Shown here piece after piece: positions 14,463-22,422 of a DNA stretch of 24,980 bases (the stretch's first letter is position 1; each line of letters opens with the position of its first letter). This stretch comes from a virus. The DNA is taken from the IMG/VR virus record IMGVR_UViG_3300032736_000362, positions 1 to 24,980 of that record; one strand, given 5' to 3'. The notes beneath the pieces were generated by a model. It worked only from the letters and a program-made list of their open reading frames with translations, did not search any database and had not been told where the DNA came from. A program made the position numbers and the translations under genes.

Positions 14463-14665
14463 TCCGCACCCCCTGGGGAGACAATCTTGCCGATGGTGAT
14501 GCCCCACGGGGGCCGACGGTTAGCCCGCTTGGCTGCCAGGTGCTTATCCGCCGCGATCTGATCCGTGAGCGACTTGGATGACATAGTGGTGCCGTCCACG
14601 CTCACGGATGCGGGCTTGCTCGCGTTGGTCGCGATCGTGTCAGAGAGATCGTTGTCATCGGCCAT
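14459..14665 (-). CDS. gpW-like head-tail adaptor candidate, 68 aa
   Basis: This 68-aa protein lies between the terminase side and the portal, where lambda W sits (A-W-B). It contains SVSVDGTTMSSKSLTDQIAA followed by a short helix DKHLAAKRANRR and a C-terminal strand. The 'v-DG-x-S-v-x-x-x-S-L-x-x-x-I' pattern is common in small proteins placed before portals. It is short for gpW and lacks an obvious second helix, so homology is not certain. Its TGA overlaps the portal ATG, and its own SD is weak, so it may be translated by coupling with the zinc-ribbon gene. Confidence 0.6.
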   Translation of the reverse strand: MADDNDLSDTIATNASKPASVSVDGTTMSSKSLTDQIAADKHLAAKRANRRPPWGITIGKIVSPGGAE

Positions 14666-14684
14666 ACGCCAATAATTGCGATCA

Positions 14685-14930
14685 TCACATTAAGTTCAGA
14701 AGTGACATCAACCGTTCAAAAAGGTTTTGCCGAGCTTCAGGCGAAAGTTCTGGCGCTAACGCCTCGTTTGGCATATGCGCCTCCACCTCAACCGTGAATA
14801 CGGTTCTGCCACAGTTCCGACACGACCGCTCACGCCGGACCTTCGCACCCGCAAGGTGCCGGGTGTGCCGCACGGGCAGATGTGGACAGCCGCAACCACG
14901 GCAGCGAATGCCTTTGTCTTCCTCGCTCAC
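14685..14930 (-). CDS. Zinc-ribbon protein, 81 aa
   Basis: I start this gene at GTG 14930, inside the terminase stop (GTGA overlap), with GGGAGGG just upstream; the longer frame to 15095 is terminase shadow. The product contains CRGCGC ... CRNC separated by about 25 residues, a four-cysteine zinc ribbon with basic residues between the knuckles (HTRHLAGAKVRRERS). Such ribbons appear in small nucleic-acid-binding phage proteins, including late activators and NrdR-like proteins. Placement next to TerL suggests a role in packaging or late transcription, but the sequence does not decide. The C-terminal half is helical. Confidence 0.65.
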   Translation of the reverse strand: MSEEDKGIRCRGCGCPHLPVRHTRHLAGAKVRRERSCRNCGRTVFTVEVEAHMPNEALAPELSPEARQNLFERLMSLLNLM

Positions 14931-16996
14931 ATCGCCCTCCCCGCTCTCATGTGATCCGGAATGGACGATGTTCGTTTCTTTCGCTTCGCCGCCGGGGCGT
15001 GTTCCGGCAGTCGCACGCCCATCCGCGCCGCCGCCGCGTAGCAGCCAGTCAGGCAGTCGAGCAAATGGTTGTCCTCGCCGGGAACCTCCGACCACTGCCA
15101 GACCGTGCGCCCGTGCCCCTCGGTCTTGACGCAGGCTTCGCCCGCCAGGTGATCCTTCAGCATCCGGTGCTGTTCCGGCTTGTCACCCCACAACTGTAGC
15201 GACTGCTGAGTGCCGAGCGTGGCTGCGCGATTCGCCCCGAATGTCTTCCAGAAATTCGTGTCATACATGCACATGGTGCCCGCGCGCTTGGCCGGGTCGC
15301 GGGTCTCGATGTAGTGAAACCCGATCTTCTGGGTCTCGCTGGCTGGCCAGTCGGACATGGGGCGCTTGGCTGCCGTGCATCCGTAGCCCTTCGACGACTG
15401 GACTGTTGCACCGAACGCCGATTTGCGGACAGCCTCATGCACCGTGTCGGACCATTTGCCGCTGTCGACAAACAGTTTGTCGATGCGCATCTCGGCCCCA
15501 CCCTGCCGAGCGTATGGAGTGGTCGCGAGTCGGGTGATCAACCGGCCCAGCCCCAATTCGATGCAGGCTTCGATGCTGGCTGACTGACCCTGTTCGCCCA
15601 GCACGGTCGCCAACGTCTTTTTGACTTCCCTCAATGTGAAGTAGTTGCGCGGCTGGTCGGGCTCGAATCCGTAGTCGATGACGGATGCTGTGAAATCATC
15701 CCCCACCGCGAGCAGCAGGTAGTACAAAATCCGCTGTTGCACGTCGATGAAGCCCACCAGCTTCGATGACCAGACCGGGCAGACCAGTCGCGGCAGCCCG
15801 TTGAGCCGAGAATCGATCCCCTTGAAGGATGGGGTTTCCGTGTCGTCATCCGAGTTGATCGGCTCCTGCTGGTACTCCGCGGCGAAAGCGGCCGGGTTCC
15901 GATACCACAGGTTCATGGCCGATTGCAGGGCCGAGACTTCGTCCGGGTTGAATCGCTCCCGCCAACTGACTTCGCCCCCCGCATCCAGCTCCGCGCGGTT
16001 CGCCAGGTAGAACGCATTCCCTCTCAAAGAATCGCCGTCGACCCGCTTCCCCTCGGCGCGAATCTCGAAATAGGTGTCCCACAGTTTTTCGTTCGTGGGT
16101 CGCGCCCGCAGCATCTTCAGCCGGGAGGCTTTCCACATGGGATGTTTTTTCGAGTCGAGCATTTCATCGGCCAGGTCTCCCTGGTAGATGACCGTGCACG
16201 GCATGATGCAGGCGATGGTCACGGTCGGCCCGGCCAGCCCCATGACGTCCCCCTCGATGATCTCGACGCGCTCCGTAGTCTGGCTCGACGACTTGGCGGA
16301 TTCTCGCGTCTGGGGATCGTCCAGAATGGCCATGTCCGGACGGATGATCTCCCCCGTCATCAGCCGATGATTCTGCCCACGGATCGCGCCCGTGATCCCA
16401 CAGGTGCTGATGATGGCCCCGGCGATCGGCGACCCTTCTCGCGTCGGGAGCACGATCATGTTCACCCCCCACGTGATCTGAGTTTTCTTGCCGCAACACA
16501 TCTGCCCGCCCGCCTTCCGTGCATCATTCTGCAACTGCGGGATGCCCCAGAGTTCCGGGAAATCCGCGTTCAGCGTTTCGTTCCAGCAGAGTTCATCCTT
16601 GATTTGCTTCAGCAGCTTTTTGGCTGCGGAGTCGGTCGCGCAGATGATGCACAGGAATTGCCGTAGCCCCTTCAGAATCGCCCAGATCGCCAACCCCTTC
16701 GTGATGGTCGTCTTGCCGAAACCCCGCTGACAGGCGAGCGCGTATTGCCCGCCAGCGGTCGCAACCTCGGCAATCGCCTGGATGATCAGCCGGTGATCGT
16801 CGCTGAACTCAAGAGGGAACGCCGCGCCGAAATAGGTCTTGAGGAACAGCTCAGGATCGGCCAGAGCGGCAACGCGTCGCTGCGGATTTTCCACCTCTGG
16901 CGCGGAGCCGATGTCGCGAGCTTCTGCCGACGTCTTCCGCCCACGTTCAAGCGCCGCTCCTTTGTGTCGCTCGTAGGCGTCGGTGTTCGCGATCAC
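14927..16996 (-). CDS. Terminase large subunit
   Basis: This 689-aa protein starts at GTG 16996 (GTGA overlap). The ATPase domain has a Walker A, CQRGFGKTT (about 89-97, with the arginine variant typical of terminases), and a Walker B, ILDDPQT (224-230). The C-terminal nuclease domain shows the three acidic positions expected of an RNase H-like fold: Asp418 in GFIDVQQ, Asp511 in LFVDSGKWS and Asp647 in NHLLDCLTG. It packages DNA into the prohead through the portal encoded downstream. The length and C-terminal 'NH-x-x-D' motif resemble the lambda gpA group. All motifs are intact, so it should be active. Confidence 0.9.
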   Translation of the reverse strand: MIANTDAYERHKGAALERGRKTSAEARDIGSAPEVENPQRRVAALADPELFLKTYFGAAFPLEFSDDHRLIIQAIAEVATAGGQYALACQRGFGKTTITKGLAIWAILKGLRQFLCIICATDSAAKKLLKQIKDELCWNETLNADFPELWGIPQLQNDARKAGGQMCCGKKTQITWGVNMIVLPTREGSPIAGAIISTCGITGAIRGQNHRLMTGEIIRPDMAILDDPQTRESAKSSSQTTERVEIIEGDVMGLAGPTVTIACIMPCTVIYQGDLADEMLDSKKHPMWKASRLKMLRARPTNEKLWDTYFEIRAEGKRVDGDSLRGNAFYLANRAELDAGGEVSWRERFNPDEVSALQSAMNLWYRNPAAFAAEYQQEPINSDDDTETPSFKGIDSRLNGLPRLVCPVWSSKLVGFIDVQQRILYYLLLAVGDDFTASVIDYGFEPDQPRNYFTLREVKKTLATVLGEQGQSASIEACIELGLGRLITRLATTPYARQGGAEMRIDKLFVDSGKWSDTVHEAVRKSAFGATVQSSKGYGCTAAKRPMSDWPASETQKIGFHYIETRDPAKRAGTMCMYDTNFWKTFGANRAATLGTQQSLQLWGDKPEQHRMLKDHLAGEACVKTEGHGRTVWQWSEVPGEDNHLLDCLTGCYAAAARMGVRLPEHAPAAKRKKRTSSIPDHMRAGRAM

Positions 16997-17238
16997 TCAG
17001 GCACCGCTTTGGTGGCCTCTCCAGTTGCTAGCTTCAGTTCATAGTCGGCGAGCAGTTTCGCTTGATTGGCGTGTTGCAGTTTTTTCTGGGCGGTGAACCT
17101 GTCGCTCTCGGCCTGCTGTGCGGCGAGTTGTTCGCGGTACTGCTCACTGAACTCGTCGAACACATCGACCCAGTTCCCCTTGTCATCCAGGTATTGCCAG
17201 ACGAATTGCTCGAGTGATGTCCAGTAGCGGCGGATTAT
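16993..17238 (-). CDS. Coiled-coil protein before terL, apparent ATA start
   Basis: The reading frame becomes protein-like right after the upstream gene ends: IIRRYWTSLEQFVWQYLDDK, then FSEQYREQLAAQQAESDRFT and a helical tail. There is no ATG, GTG or TTG at the expected place. Instead ATA 17238 overlaps the upstream TAA as ATAA, five bases after GGGAGG. The longer frame to 17454 reads as shadow of the fibre gene. The product would be 81 aa and mostly coiled coil. Position just ahead of terL suggests a small terminase subunit or assembly factor, but no DNA-binding helix-turn-helix is seen. Confidence 0.55.
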   Translation of the reverse strand: MIRRYWTSLEQFVWQYLDDKGNWVDVFDEFSEQYREQLAAQQAESDRFTAQKKLQHANQAKLLADYELKLATGEATKAVPE

Positions 17239-18641
17239 GCTGTCCTCCCGAGATTCACGGACCAGCCGGCCGTCGCGCCCCGGACATTCGTGCTGGCGTC
17301 CGGATTGATCGCGCGATAGCGAATCTGCCCGCTGGTGTCTGTGCCGATAAAGAACTGCTGACCGTTGCTGACTCCCACGACCGTTTGCCGCTGGTTGTGC
17401 AGCGGCGCGGCGGAGCCGGATGGGGTCAGATCGGACTGATCGAGACTGCTCCACAGGATACTCGGCTGCGCCGAGGGACCAGACACGACACCGTAAAACT
17501 GCGCCAGCACCTTGATGCCCAGCGGGACAGTCAGGATCTTCAACACTGCGGAGGTGCCCGGACCGCTGTCATTCACGTCGAGGATCGGCTCGCGGTACAG
17601 GCAGACATCACCATCCTGGCGGAACGGCAGAATTACGCTCGATGCATCGTTGAAGATCCACCAGACCCACGCTGAATGTGTGTAACCGGAGGGGAGCGTG
17701 GGGGCCGTCGCTGACAGGCTGATTAACCAGTCAGACGCGCCACTCGTCGCATTGTAAATCGCGTGGATGTGATAGCCGATGCCCGACGCTTCCGAACCTG
17801 TGTCGAGCTTGGGTTGATTCGTCCCGGCGACCCACGTGCCGCCGTCGATTCGCAGCGTCATGGCAGCCGGAGTGATGTACACGCTGCGGGTCGCGTCGTG
17901 GAAGATCCCCGCCGTGATGTCGATATCATTCGCGGCGTCGGTAGTGTTGTTGCTGCAAATGCCGCCGTATCGCTGGGGCAGGACTGTGGAGAGCGCCAAT
18001 GCCTTGCGAGCTGCGGCGGTGAAGGTGGCCAGCGCCGCTGTGCCCAACCCCGTGAAGTACGGCAACCGGTCTGCTGCCGATGTCAGCCCGGCGATGGCTG
18101 CGAGTTCCGCATCGGCAATCGTGGTGGCATTACCCACACTGGTGACCGGCCCCGTCAGGTTGGCGTTCGTCGTGACGGTGGCCGCGTTGCCCGGTATGTT
18201 GGTCTGGTCGCCGGTATTGGTTCCGCCGGACGTACCGCTAAACGTGCCATCCTGAACAGCCAGCGTTCCTAGGCCTAAATTGCTTCGCGACGAGGATGCA
18301 CTAGCTAAGTCTGATAGGTTGGCAGACTTAATCATGTACGCGCTCAGATCCTGGTCGCCAGTATTCGTCCCGCTGGCTGTGCCAGAAAATGACCCGGACT
18401 GCGTGGACAGGGATCCTAGCCCCATTGACGACCTTTGACCCGCTGCATCGACCTGGGAAATCAGTGCCCGTCCAGCCGCCGTGCAAGGGATTTCCTCAAT
18501 CACCCCCGCCCCAGCCGTGGAGCGGCCCAGCACTTTATCGGTGGCTGACGCATCCTGGATCGCTGAATAAGGCAGAGTGTCTCCCGATTGGAGAGACTCC
18601 ACCTGGCCGCCAGTTATCACGAGTGGGAGCTTTGAGGCCAT
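17235..18641 (-). CDS. Tail fibre-like protein with FSGT/TNTGDQ repeats
   Basis: This 468-aa protein begins MASKLPLVITGGQVESLQSG, a short plug shared with the next gene upstream. It then carries two copies of a fibre repeat, about 74-97 and 123-147 (GLGSLSTQSGSFSGTASGTN with TGDQ; GLGTLAVQDGTFSGTSGGTN with TGDQ). These glycine/serine/threonine repeats are frequent in phage tail fibres. The C-terminal 250 residues are strand-rich with aromatic stretches (HSAWVWWIFNDASSVILPFR), possibly the receptor- or surface-binding head. It is a virion appendage by composition and context. Unusually, it lies before terL rather than after the tail genes. Confidence 0.65.
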   Translation of the reverse strand: MASKLPLVITGGQVESLQSGDTLPYSAIQDASATDKVLGRSTAGAGVIEEIPCTAAGRALISQVDAAGQRSSMGLGSLSTQSGSFSGTASGTNTGDQDLSAYMIKSANLSDLASASSSRSNLGLGTLAVQDGTFSGTSGGTNTGDQTNIPGNAATVTTNANLTGPVTSVGNATTIADAELAAIAGLTSAADRLPYFTGLGTAALATFTAAARKALALSTVLPQRYGGICSNNTTDAANDIDITAGIFHDATRSVYITPAAMTLRIDGGTWVAGTNQPKLDTGSEASGIGYHIHAIYNATSGASDWLISLSATAPTLPSGYTHSAWVWWIFNDASSVILPFRQDGDVCLYREPILDVNDSGPGTSAVLKILTVPLGIKVLAQFYGVVSGPSAQPSILWSSLDQSDLTPSGSAAPLHNQRQTVVGVSNGQQFFIGTDTSGQIRYRAINPDASTNVRGATAGWSVNLGRTA

Positions 18642-18644
18642 TGC

Positions 18645-19124
18645 TTAGAGCTTGATGGGAGGGAATGCGGAGATGTCCAGTTCGGTCGTGCTCAACGCCA
18701 GCCCGGCACGCACGACAAACGTACCGGCAGACGTGGGTGCGGTAGTCGTCAGCAGGCCAGCAGTGACACTGGAGACGTAGTAGGGCGTGTTGAATGTCAA
18801 ACCGCCCGTCTGCCCGGTGATGTCGTCCCACTCGCCGGTCGTCAGCGTCAGGATGCCGTCGGTCTGAATGCTGCCCGAGGCGTTCGTGAGGATGGGCGCA
18901 CGAGTCAGGCCGAGAAGCTGCGACGTGCCCTGGGAGTTGGCCCTCGCCATGTCTACCTGAGTGGCGCTGCTGGGATAGACCGGTGTTCCCGGTGGCATGG
19001 TCCCCGCGTTGATATTGATCTTGGCGACGACGTCAACTTCTGTTGTCGAGGCGTCCAGTGTGTCGCCCGACTGGAGTTGCTCGACCTGACCAGCGGTCAT
19101 TACAAGCGGTTTCTTAGCTGCCAT
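18645..19124 (-). CDS. Appendage protein, paralogue B
   Basis: This 159-aa protein begins MAAKKPLVMTAGQVEQLQSG, nearly the same plug as the 17235-18641 protein. It ends with a module (about 88-159) containing TGEWDDITGQTGGLTFNTPY and LLTTTAPTSAGTFVVRAGLA, shared with the 19125-19694 protein. It is therefore a chimera of its two neighbours and probably part of the same appendage or fibre-collar assembly. ATG 19124 follows the upstream stop directly (TAAATG), and the next gene begins three bases after its own stop. The family name is unknown. Confidence 0.6.
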   Translation of the reverse strand: MAAKKPLVMTAGQVEQLQSGDTLDASTTEVDVVAKININAGTMPPGTPVYPSSATQVDMARANSQGTSQLLGLTRAPILTNASGSIQTDGILTLTTGEWDDITGQTGGLTFNTPYYVSSVTAGLLTTTAPTSAGTFVVRAGLALSTTELDISAFPPIKL

Positions 19125-19694
19125 TTATAGCCTCGTAGGTTGGGAGATTTCGATGTCTAAAGTCGTCGTGTTCAGTGCTCGTCCGACTGCCACCACAAAG
19201 CCTGATGCGGTCGGTGCGGTCGTGGTCAGTTGCCCGGCGGTTGCAGCCGAGAGGTAATAGGTTGAACCTGGAGTCAGGAGTGTCGCCCCGGTGATGCTGG
19301 TCCAGTTGGCCTGGGTGTGTTGCCCATCGGTTACGTAGTCCACGCTGAACGTCGCGTTGCCCGCCGTGATGGCGATGCCCGCTACCCTTGCTGTTGTCTG
19401 TGCGTTGGCCTGGGCCAGTCCGATGTGTGTCGTACTCTTGACCCACACGACCTGCCCGATGGCGATGGTCTCGTCTGCTTCCGCCGAGACTGCGGGGTTG
19501 CCGCTCGGCCCTTGGTCCCCCTGCGGGCCGGCGCTGATCTCGATCGTGATCTCTGGTTCCTGGACGATCTCAGTCGTTGTGATGGTCTGCTCGACTGTCA
19601 CGACCGCAGGCGAAACTTCGACCGTCTCGACCACCACCTGAGTGAGTGCGATCTCAATCGTTGTCGGCGGTGACTCGACGATTTCGATGGTCAT
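19125..19694 (-). CDS. Appendage protein with collagen-like triplets, paralogue A
   Basis: Residues 1-55 are short alternating Thr/Ile/Val/Glu strand repeats beginning MTIEIVESPPTTIEIALTQV, suggesting a beta-stack or spike. Residues about 56-67 are a short Gly-x-y run, GPQGDQGPSGNP, of the collagen-like type used to trimerise phage fibres. The C-terminal module (about 115-189) has TSITGATLLTPGSTYYLSAA and AGQLTTTAPTASGFVVAVGR, duplicated in the next gene downstream. ATG 19694 overlaps the previous stop. A trimeric fibre or adaptor is inferred from composition. Confidence 0.6.
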   Translation of the reverse strand: MTIEIVESPPTTIEIALTQVVVETVEVSPAVVTVEQTITTTEIVQEPEITIEISAGPQGDQGPSGNPAVSAEADETIAIGQVVWVKSTTHIGLAQANAQTTARVAGIAITAGNATFSVDYVTDGQHTQANWTSITGATLLTPGSTYYLSAATAGQLTTTAPTASGFVVAVGRALNTTTLDIEISQPTRL

Positions 19695-20065
19695 GGGGTG
19701 AATGTCGGTTGAGTGATGGCCGCCAGGAACATCGCCGTTCCCTGGACGATCCGCGTCACGTCGGTCTCGCTGCGGACCAGGAGAATGTCGTAGAGGAGCT
19801 TGCTGCTGGTCTCGACCGACAAGGTTTGAGTGGGCGTGAACGCCAGCAGGAACACGCCATCAGTCCCATCGGTTTCCCACTCGAATTCCCCGGACAGCTT
19901 TGAGGCGCGCAACAGGACTGGGGTACTCTCGGCTTCCCGGATCTCCATCTGGATATCAACGACGTCGCTGATGTCGATCGGGAGCCCGTCGCCATCTTTG
20001 TACGTGAACCGACGCCGGAAGCTGGCTCCCTTTTCGACTTGCAGGACGTTCTTGCCGGCGGACAT
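19691..20065 (-). CDS. Phage structural protein, BppU-N-like
   Basis: This 124-aa protein opens VEKGASFRRRFTYKDGDGLP followed by IDISDVVDIQMEIREA. The 'kG-x-x-F-x-x-x-x-x-y-x-d-x-DG-x-p-i-D-l-s' pattern followed by a strand recalls N-terminal domains of phage fibre and baseplate upper proteins. The remainder is strand-rich. ATG 20065 is preceded by GGGGTG and lies about 22 bases after a strong hairpin, so it begins a new transcriptional section with the fibre genes downstream. The family resemblance is recalled, not tested. Confidence 0.55.
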   Translation of the reverse strand: MSAGKNVLQVEKGASFRRRFTYKDGDGLPIDISDVVDIQMEIREAESTPVLLRASKLSGEFEWETDGTDGVFLLAFTPTQTLSVETSSKLLYDILLVRSETDVTRIVQGTAMFLAAITQPTFTP

Positions 20066-20087
20066 TCTTCACCCCTTTTGTCAAACA

Positions 20088-20117
20088 GCCCGGCGAGTTC
20101 TGGATTGCTCGCCGGGC
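20088..20117 (-). terminator. Strong hairpin terminator
   Basis: On the minus strand GCCCGGCGAG (20117-20108) pairs perfectly over ten bases with CTCGCCGGGC (20097-20088), with a ten-base loop and TGTTTG after it. It lies between the thioredoxin-like lipoprotein gene and the fibre genes, so it probably separates the lysis/envelope section from the structural section, or attenuates readthrough. Confidence 0.6.
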
Positions 20118-20167
20118 CGCTCACATCGCCCATCGGCCACACACCGATGGTCGCCTCGAATTCGGTT

Positions 20168-21148
20168 TCACCAGGGGTAGCAAACGCCCCCGTAGCAGTT
20201 GCTGCCCCGGTACGTTCCATAGGTGCCGTACGTGCCGTAGACCGGCCACGATGTTTGCTGTCGGTAGACTTGATACTGCCGGTTCATTGCCCGGTTCTGT
20301 CGGTACTCGAACCACTCTTGCTGATGGTTTTCCTCTTGAACTGCCGCCTTCATCTCACCCCACGTAGCGTTGTCGTCAGCTTCGAGTTGCAGGCTGCCAT
20401 CAGCTCGATATCCGGCGACCCGCGCGCGAGTGCCGTAGGAATTCGCGTAACCACCGGTCGACCCATTGCCGCGGTAAGTCGATGACGTGCCACTGGAACG
20501 CTCGACAGAGTTGTACTTGGCCGCCCGAGCCTGCTGGCGCTTGGCGTTCCAATCGCAGTTGGGGTGCAAGTCCAGCAGCTTCAGGAAGTCTGCCTGCCCA
20601 TTGAATCCAATGTGCGTGTGAAAGACTGTGCCATCGCGAATGAATTCAAATTTCGGCATCTCCTCATCCAGCGTGGCGTGATGCAATTCGTTGAAGTGGA
20701 ACTGCTCGCCAGTGCCGAACGTCCAGTGCTTTTCGTCCGCAAGATGCCGTTGGATATGGTCGTCGCGAATGCCCTTGTAGTTGACACACGGGGGACAGTT
20801 CGGGCCGAGATGCACGAGGCATCCCGTCCAGCCGCCGTAGGCTTTCGCGGTGGACTTCGTTGCCGATTGCGATGACGTGGATTGCTGTTTGACGGCCCGG
20901 GCTTCGAACTTGGCCGCGAGCTTTTCCATTCCCTGTTCGAGACGATCAAGGTGGATCACTGGCGCGACCGGTTCGCGGTCCAGTCGCTGGAGAGTCTGGC
21001 TGATGTCGCTGAGTGCCTGCGCGAGCTTTGGGTCTGTGGGTGCGGCCTGCGGTGGAATGGGCTTCGGTGGTTCGCACCCAAAGCACGACATGGCCGCGAC
21101 GACGCCCGCGAGTTTGCACAGCAGCAAAATATTTGTGAGTCGGATCAT
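20168..21148 (-). CDS. Thioredoxin-like lipoprotein (CPPC)
   Basis: This 326-aa protein has a signal peptide ending at a cysteine (candidate lipid site Cys22 in VVAAMSC), then a coiled coil (about 40-90). A thioredoxin-fold region (about 105-195) contains CPPC (118-121), followed by PKFEFIRDGTVFHTHIGF, in which Pro165 fits the conserved cis-proline. The C-terminal tail is tyrosine/glycine/arginine-rich with three GTY repeats. It would be anchored in the periplasm and reduce, oxidise or isomerise disulfides, perhaps in tail fibres or in the cysteine-rich peptidase encoded just upstream. Disulfide genes of this form are uncommon in phages. The tail could instead bind the cell wall. Confidence 0.65.
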   Translation of the reverse strand: MIRLTNILLLCKLAGVVAAMSCFGCEPPKPIPPQAAPTDPKLAQALSDISQTLQRLDREPVAPVIHLDRLEQGMEKLAAKFEARAVKQQSTSSQSATKSTAKAYGGWTGCLVHLGPNCPPCVNYKGIRDDHIQRHLADEKHWTFGTGEQFHFNELHHATLDEEMPKFEFIRDGTVFHTHIGFNGQADFLKLLDLHPNCDWNAKRQQARAAKYNSVERSSGTSSTYRGNGSTGGYANSYGTRARVAGYRADGSLQLEADDNATWGEMKAAVQEENHQQEWFEYRQNRAMNRQYQVYRQQTSWPVYGTYGTYGTYRGSNCYGGVCYPW

Positions 21149-21162
21149 GATTTTCTCACTTC

Positions 21163-21177
21163 GCCTTGCCTTGCCTT
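21163..21177 (-). repeat. Tandem AAGGC x3 in a leader
   Basis: Three perfect tandem copies of AAGGC (GCCTT on the plus strand) lie 14-29 bases before the ATG at 21148. Each copy resembles part of a Shine-Dalgarno sequence. Copy number could change by slippage. Confidence 0.5.
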
Positions 21178-21184
21178 GTGTTGC

Positions 21185-22036
21185 TTACGCCACCATTCCC
21201 ACGTAGGTCGGGACGGTTCGCGGGGAGAATGCCATCAGATCCGTTAGGCCGATCAACTCGCTTCCGTCATCCCATCCCCAGCGGTCGAAGCATGCGGGAG
21301 CGACTTCAGCCCATCCCTTATTGCCCCATCGCTCGCTGTGCGAATTCACGAGCCACAGATAATTTCGGCCCTGGGAATCCTTCCGTTCCGAGTACCCAAC
21401 AACCGCCAGAGCGTGACCGCCGTATGGATCCCCCGACAGGTCTGATACCTCAATCACGCCTTTGTTCGCGAGTCCAGCGGTCCAGAGGATGCCGATCTCG
21501 ATAGCTCCAACTCCCGACGCGAGCCATTTGAAACAATCTGCGTACGACTTCAGAACGGAATGCCGCCGAGCCAAATGAAGCTTGCCGACTTCGAGAGCCT
21601 CCGCCGGAATCACCTTCGTGTACCGCTGACAGGTCTCCCGGCATGAACACGGTGACACATCACACGGATACGGGAAAAGTTCCTCTGGACAACAGCCGAG
21701 TGTCATCGCGCCTTTGATCGCCCCGGAGATCATCGCCCCGGTGTCGCCGCGCGATCCTCCGTCGCCACGCTGCGCCGCCAAATAGCCGAACATCCGCGAA
21801 AGCTGAACTATCTTGCCACCGGTCGCAATGTAGTTCAGAACCTCTTGGATCGTGCTGATCGCTTGGCCGGCGCAGCTCCCCATGACCTTCTGATTCTCGA
21901 CCTTCAGCCATGCACGATGATCGATCTTCTCGGGCGCGGTGTAGCCTTGAACCATGCAGAACGGAACCGCCGTACGATGCAGTTCCTCTCTCGATTCAAG
22001 ATCTCGCCGCCAGCCCAGCCCGGCAATTTGATTCAT
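21185..22036 (-). CDS. Papain-like (C1) cysteine peptidase
   Basis: This 283-aa protein has a complete papain tetrad in order: Gln49 and Cys55 in QKVMGSCAGQ (the same six-residue spacing as papain Gln19/Cys25), His208 in GGHALAVVGY and Asn231 in LWLVNSHSERWGNKGW. Residues between Cys55 and His208 include a cysteine-rich loop (PYPCDVSPCSCRETC) that could be disulfide-bonded. No signal peptide is evident. ATG 22036 is chosen because it overlaps the upstream stop as ATGA after GGGGGG; an ATG at 22075 would overlap more. C1 peptidases are rare in phages. Possible roles are host protein cleavage, lysis or virion maturation. Confidence 0.85.
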   Translation of the reverse strand: MNQIAGLGWRRDLESREELHRTAVPFCMVQGYTAPEKIDHRAWLKVENQKVMGSCAGQAISTIQEVLNYIATGGKIVQLSRMFGYLAAQRGDGGSRGDTGAMISGAIKGAMTLGCCPEELFPYPCDVSPCSCRETCQRYTKVIPAEALEVGKLHLARRHSVLKSYADCFKWLASGVGAIEIGILWTAGLANKGVIEVSDLSGDPYGGHALAVVGYSERKDSQGRNYLWLVNSHSERWGNKGWAEVAPACFDRWGWDDGSELIGLTDLMAFSPRTVPTYVGMVA

Positions 22037-22422
22037 CGCACGGCCCCCCGAATTTGCGTAGCCATATCTCGCCACGGTTGTGAGCGCGGTGCATCGGCTG
22101 GCGGGTTGTTCCTGTCCTGATATCCGCCGAGCGACTTATTAAGAGCGGCCTTGGCTGCATCGCTGTCATCGTGAAACTTTTGGTACGCCTGGCCGCTGAC
22201 TGTGATCGTGCCTGCGTCGATCTCAGCGGCGATCGCGTCAGATGTGTCGGCCAGATCGAGCAGATACTGACGGGACGCGTCTCCGGGCTCTGCGACCACT
22301 TCAGCAACATCGCCGCCCCCGCCTTGCTCCACACACCCCGACGCCCACGACAACGCCAAGAACGCCGCGAGCACGAGCACGAGCGTTGACAGGACGTTGC
22401 GGGTTTGGGGGTTGTCGGTCAT
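22033..22422 (-). CDS. Small lipoprotein, o-spanin candidate
   Basis: I start at ATG 22422, which overlaps the stop of the micro-ORF upstream (ATGA), rather than a GTG at 22464. The product (129 aa) has a classic lipoprotein signal, VLSTLVLVLAAFLALSWASG followed by Cys, then a helical periplasmic region with a proline/asparagine-rich end (GGYQDRNNPPADAPRSQPWR). A small lipoprotein beside membrane genes in a phage suggests an outer-membrane spanin (Rz1-like). It is longer than most and not proline-dense throughout, so another envelope role is possible. Confidence 0.6.
   Translation of the reverse strand: MTDNPQTRNVLSTLVLVLAAFLALSWASGCVEQGGGGDVAEVVAEPGDASRQYLLDLADTSDAIAAEIDAGTITVSGQAYQKFHDDSDAAKAALNKSLGGYQDRNNPPADAPRSQPWRDMATQIRGAVR

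Noticed and set aside
19756-20220. Minus-strand 154-aa ORF bridging the lipoprotein end and the 19691-20065 gene
   Set aside because: It overlaps two better-supported genes and runs through the terminator hairpin; its C-terminal part reads as shadow and no SD was seen.
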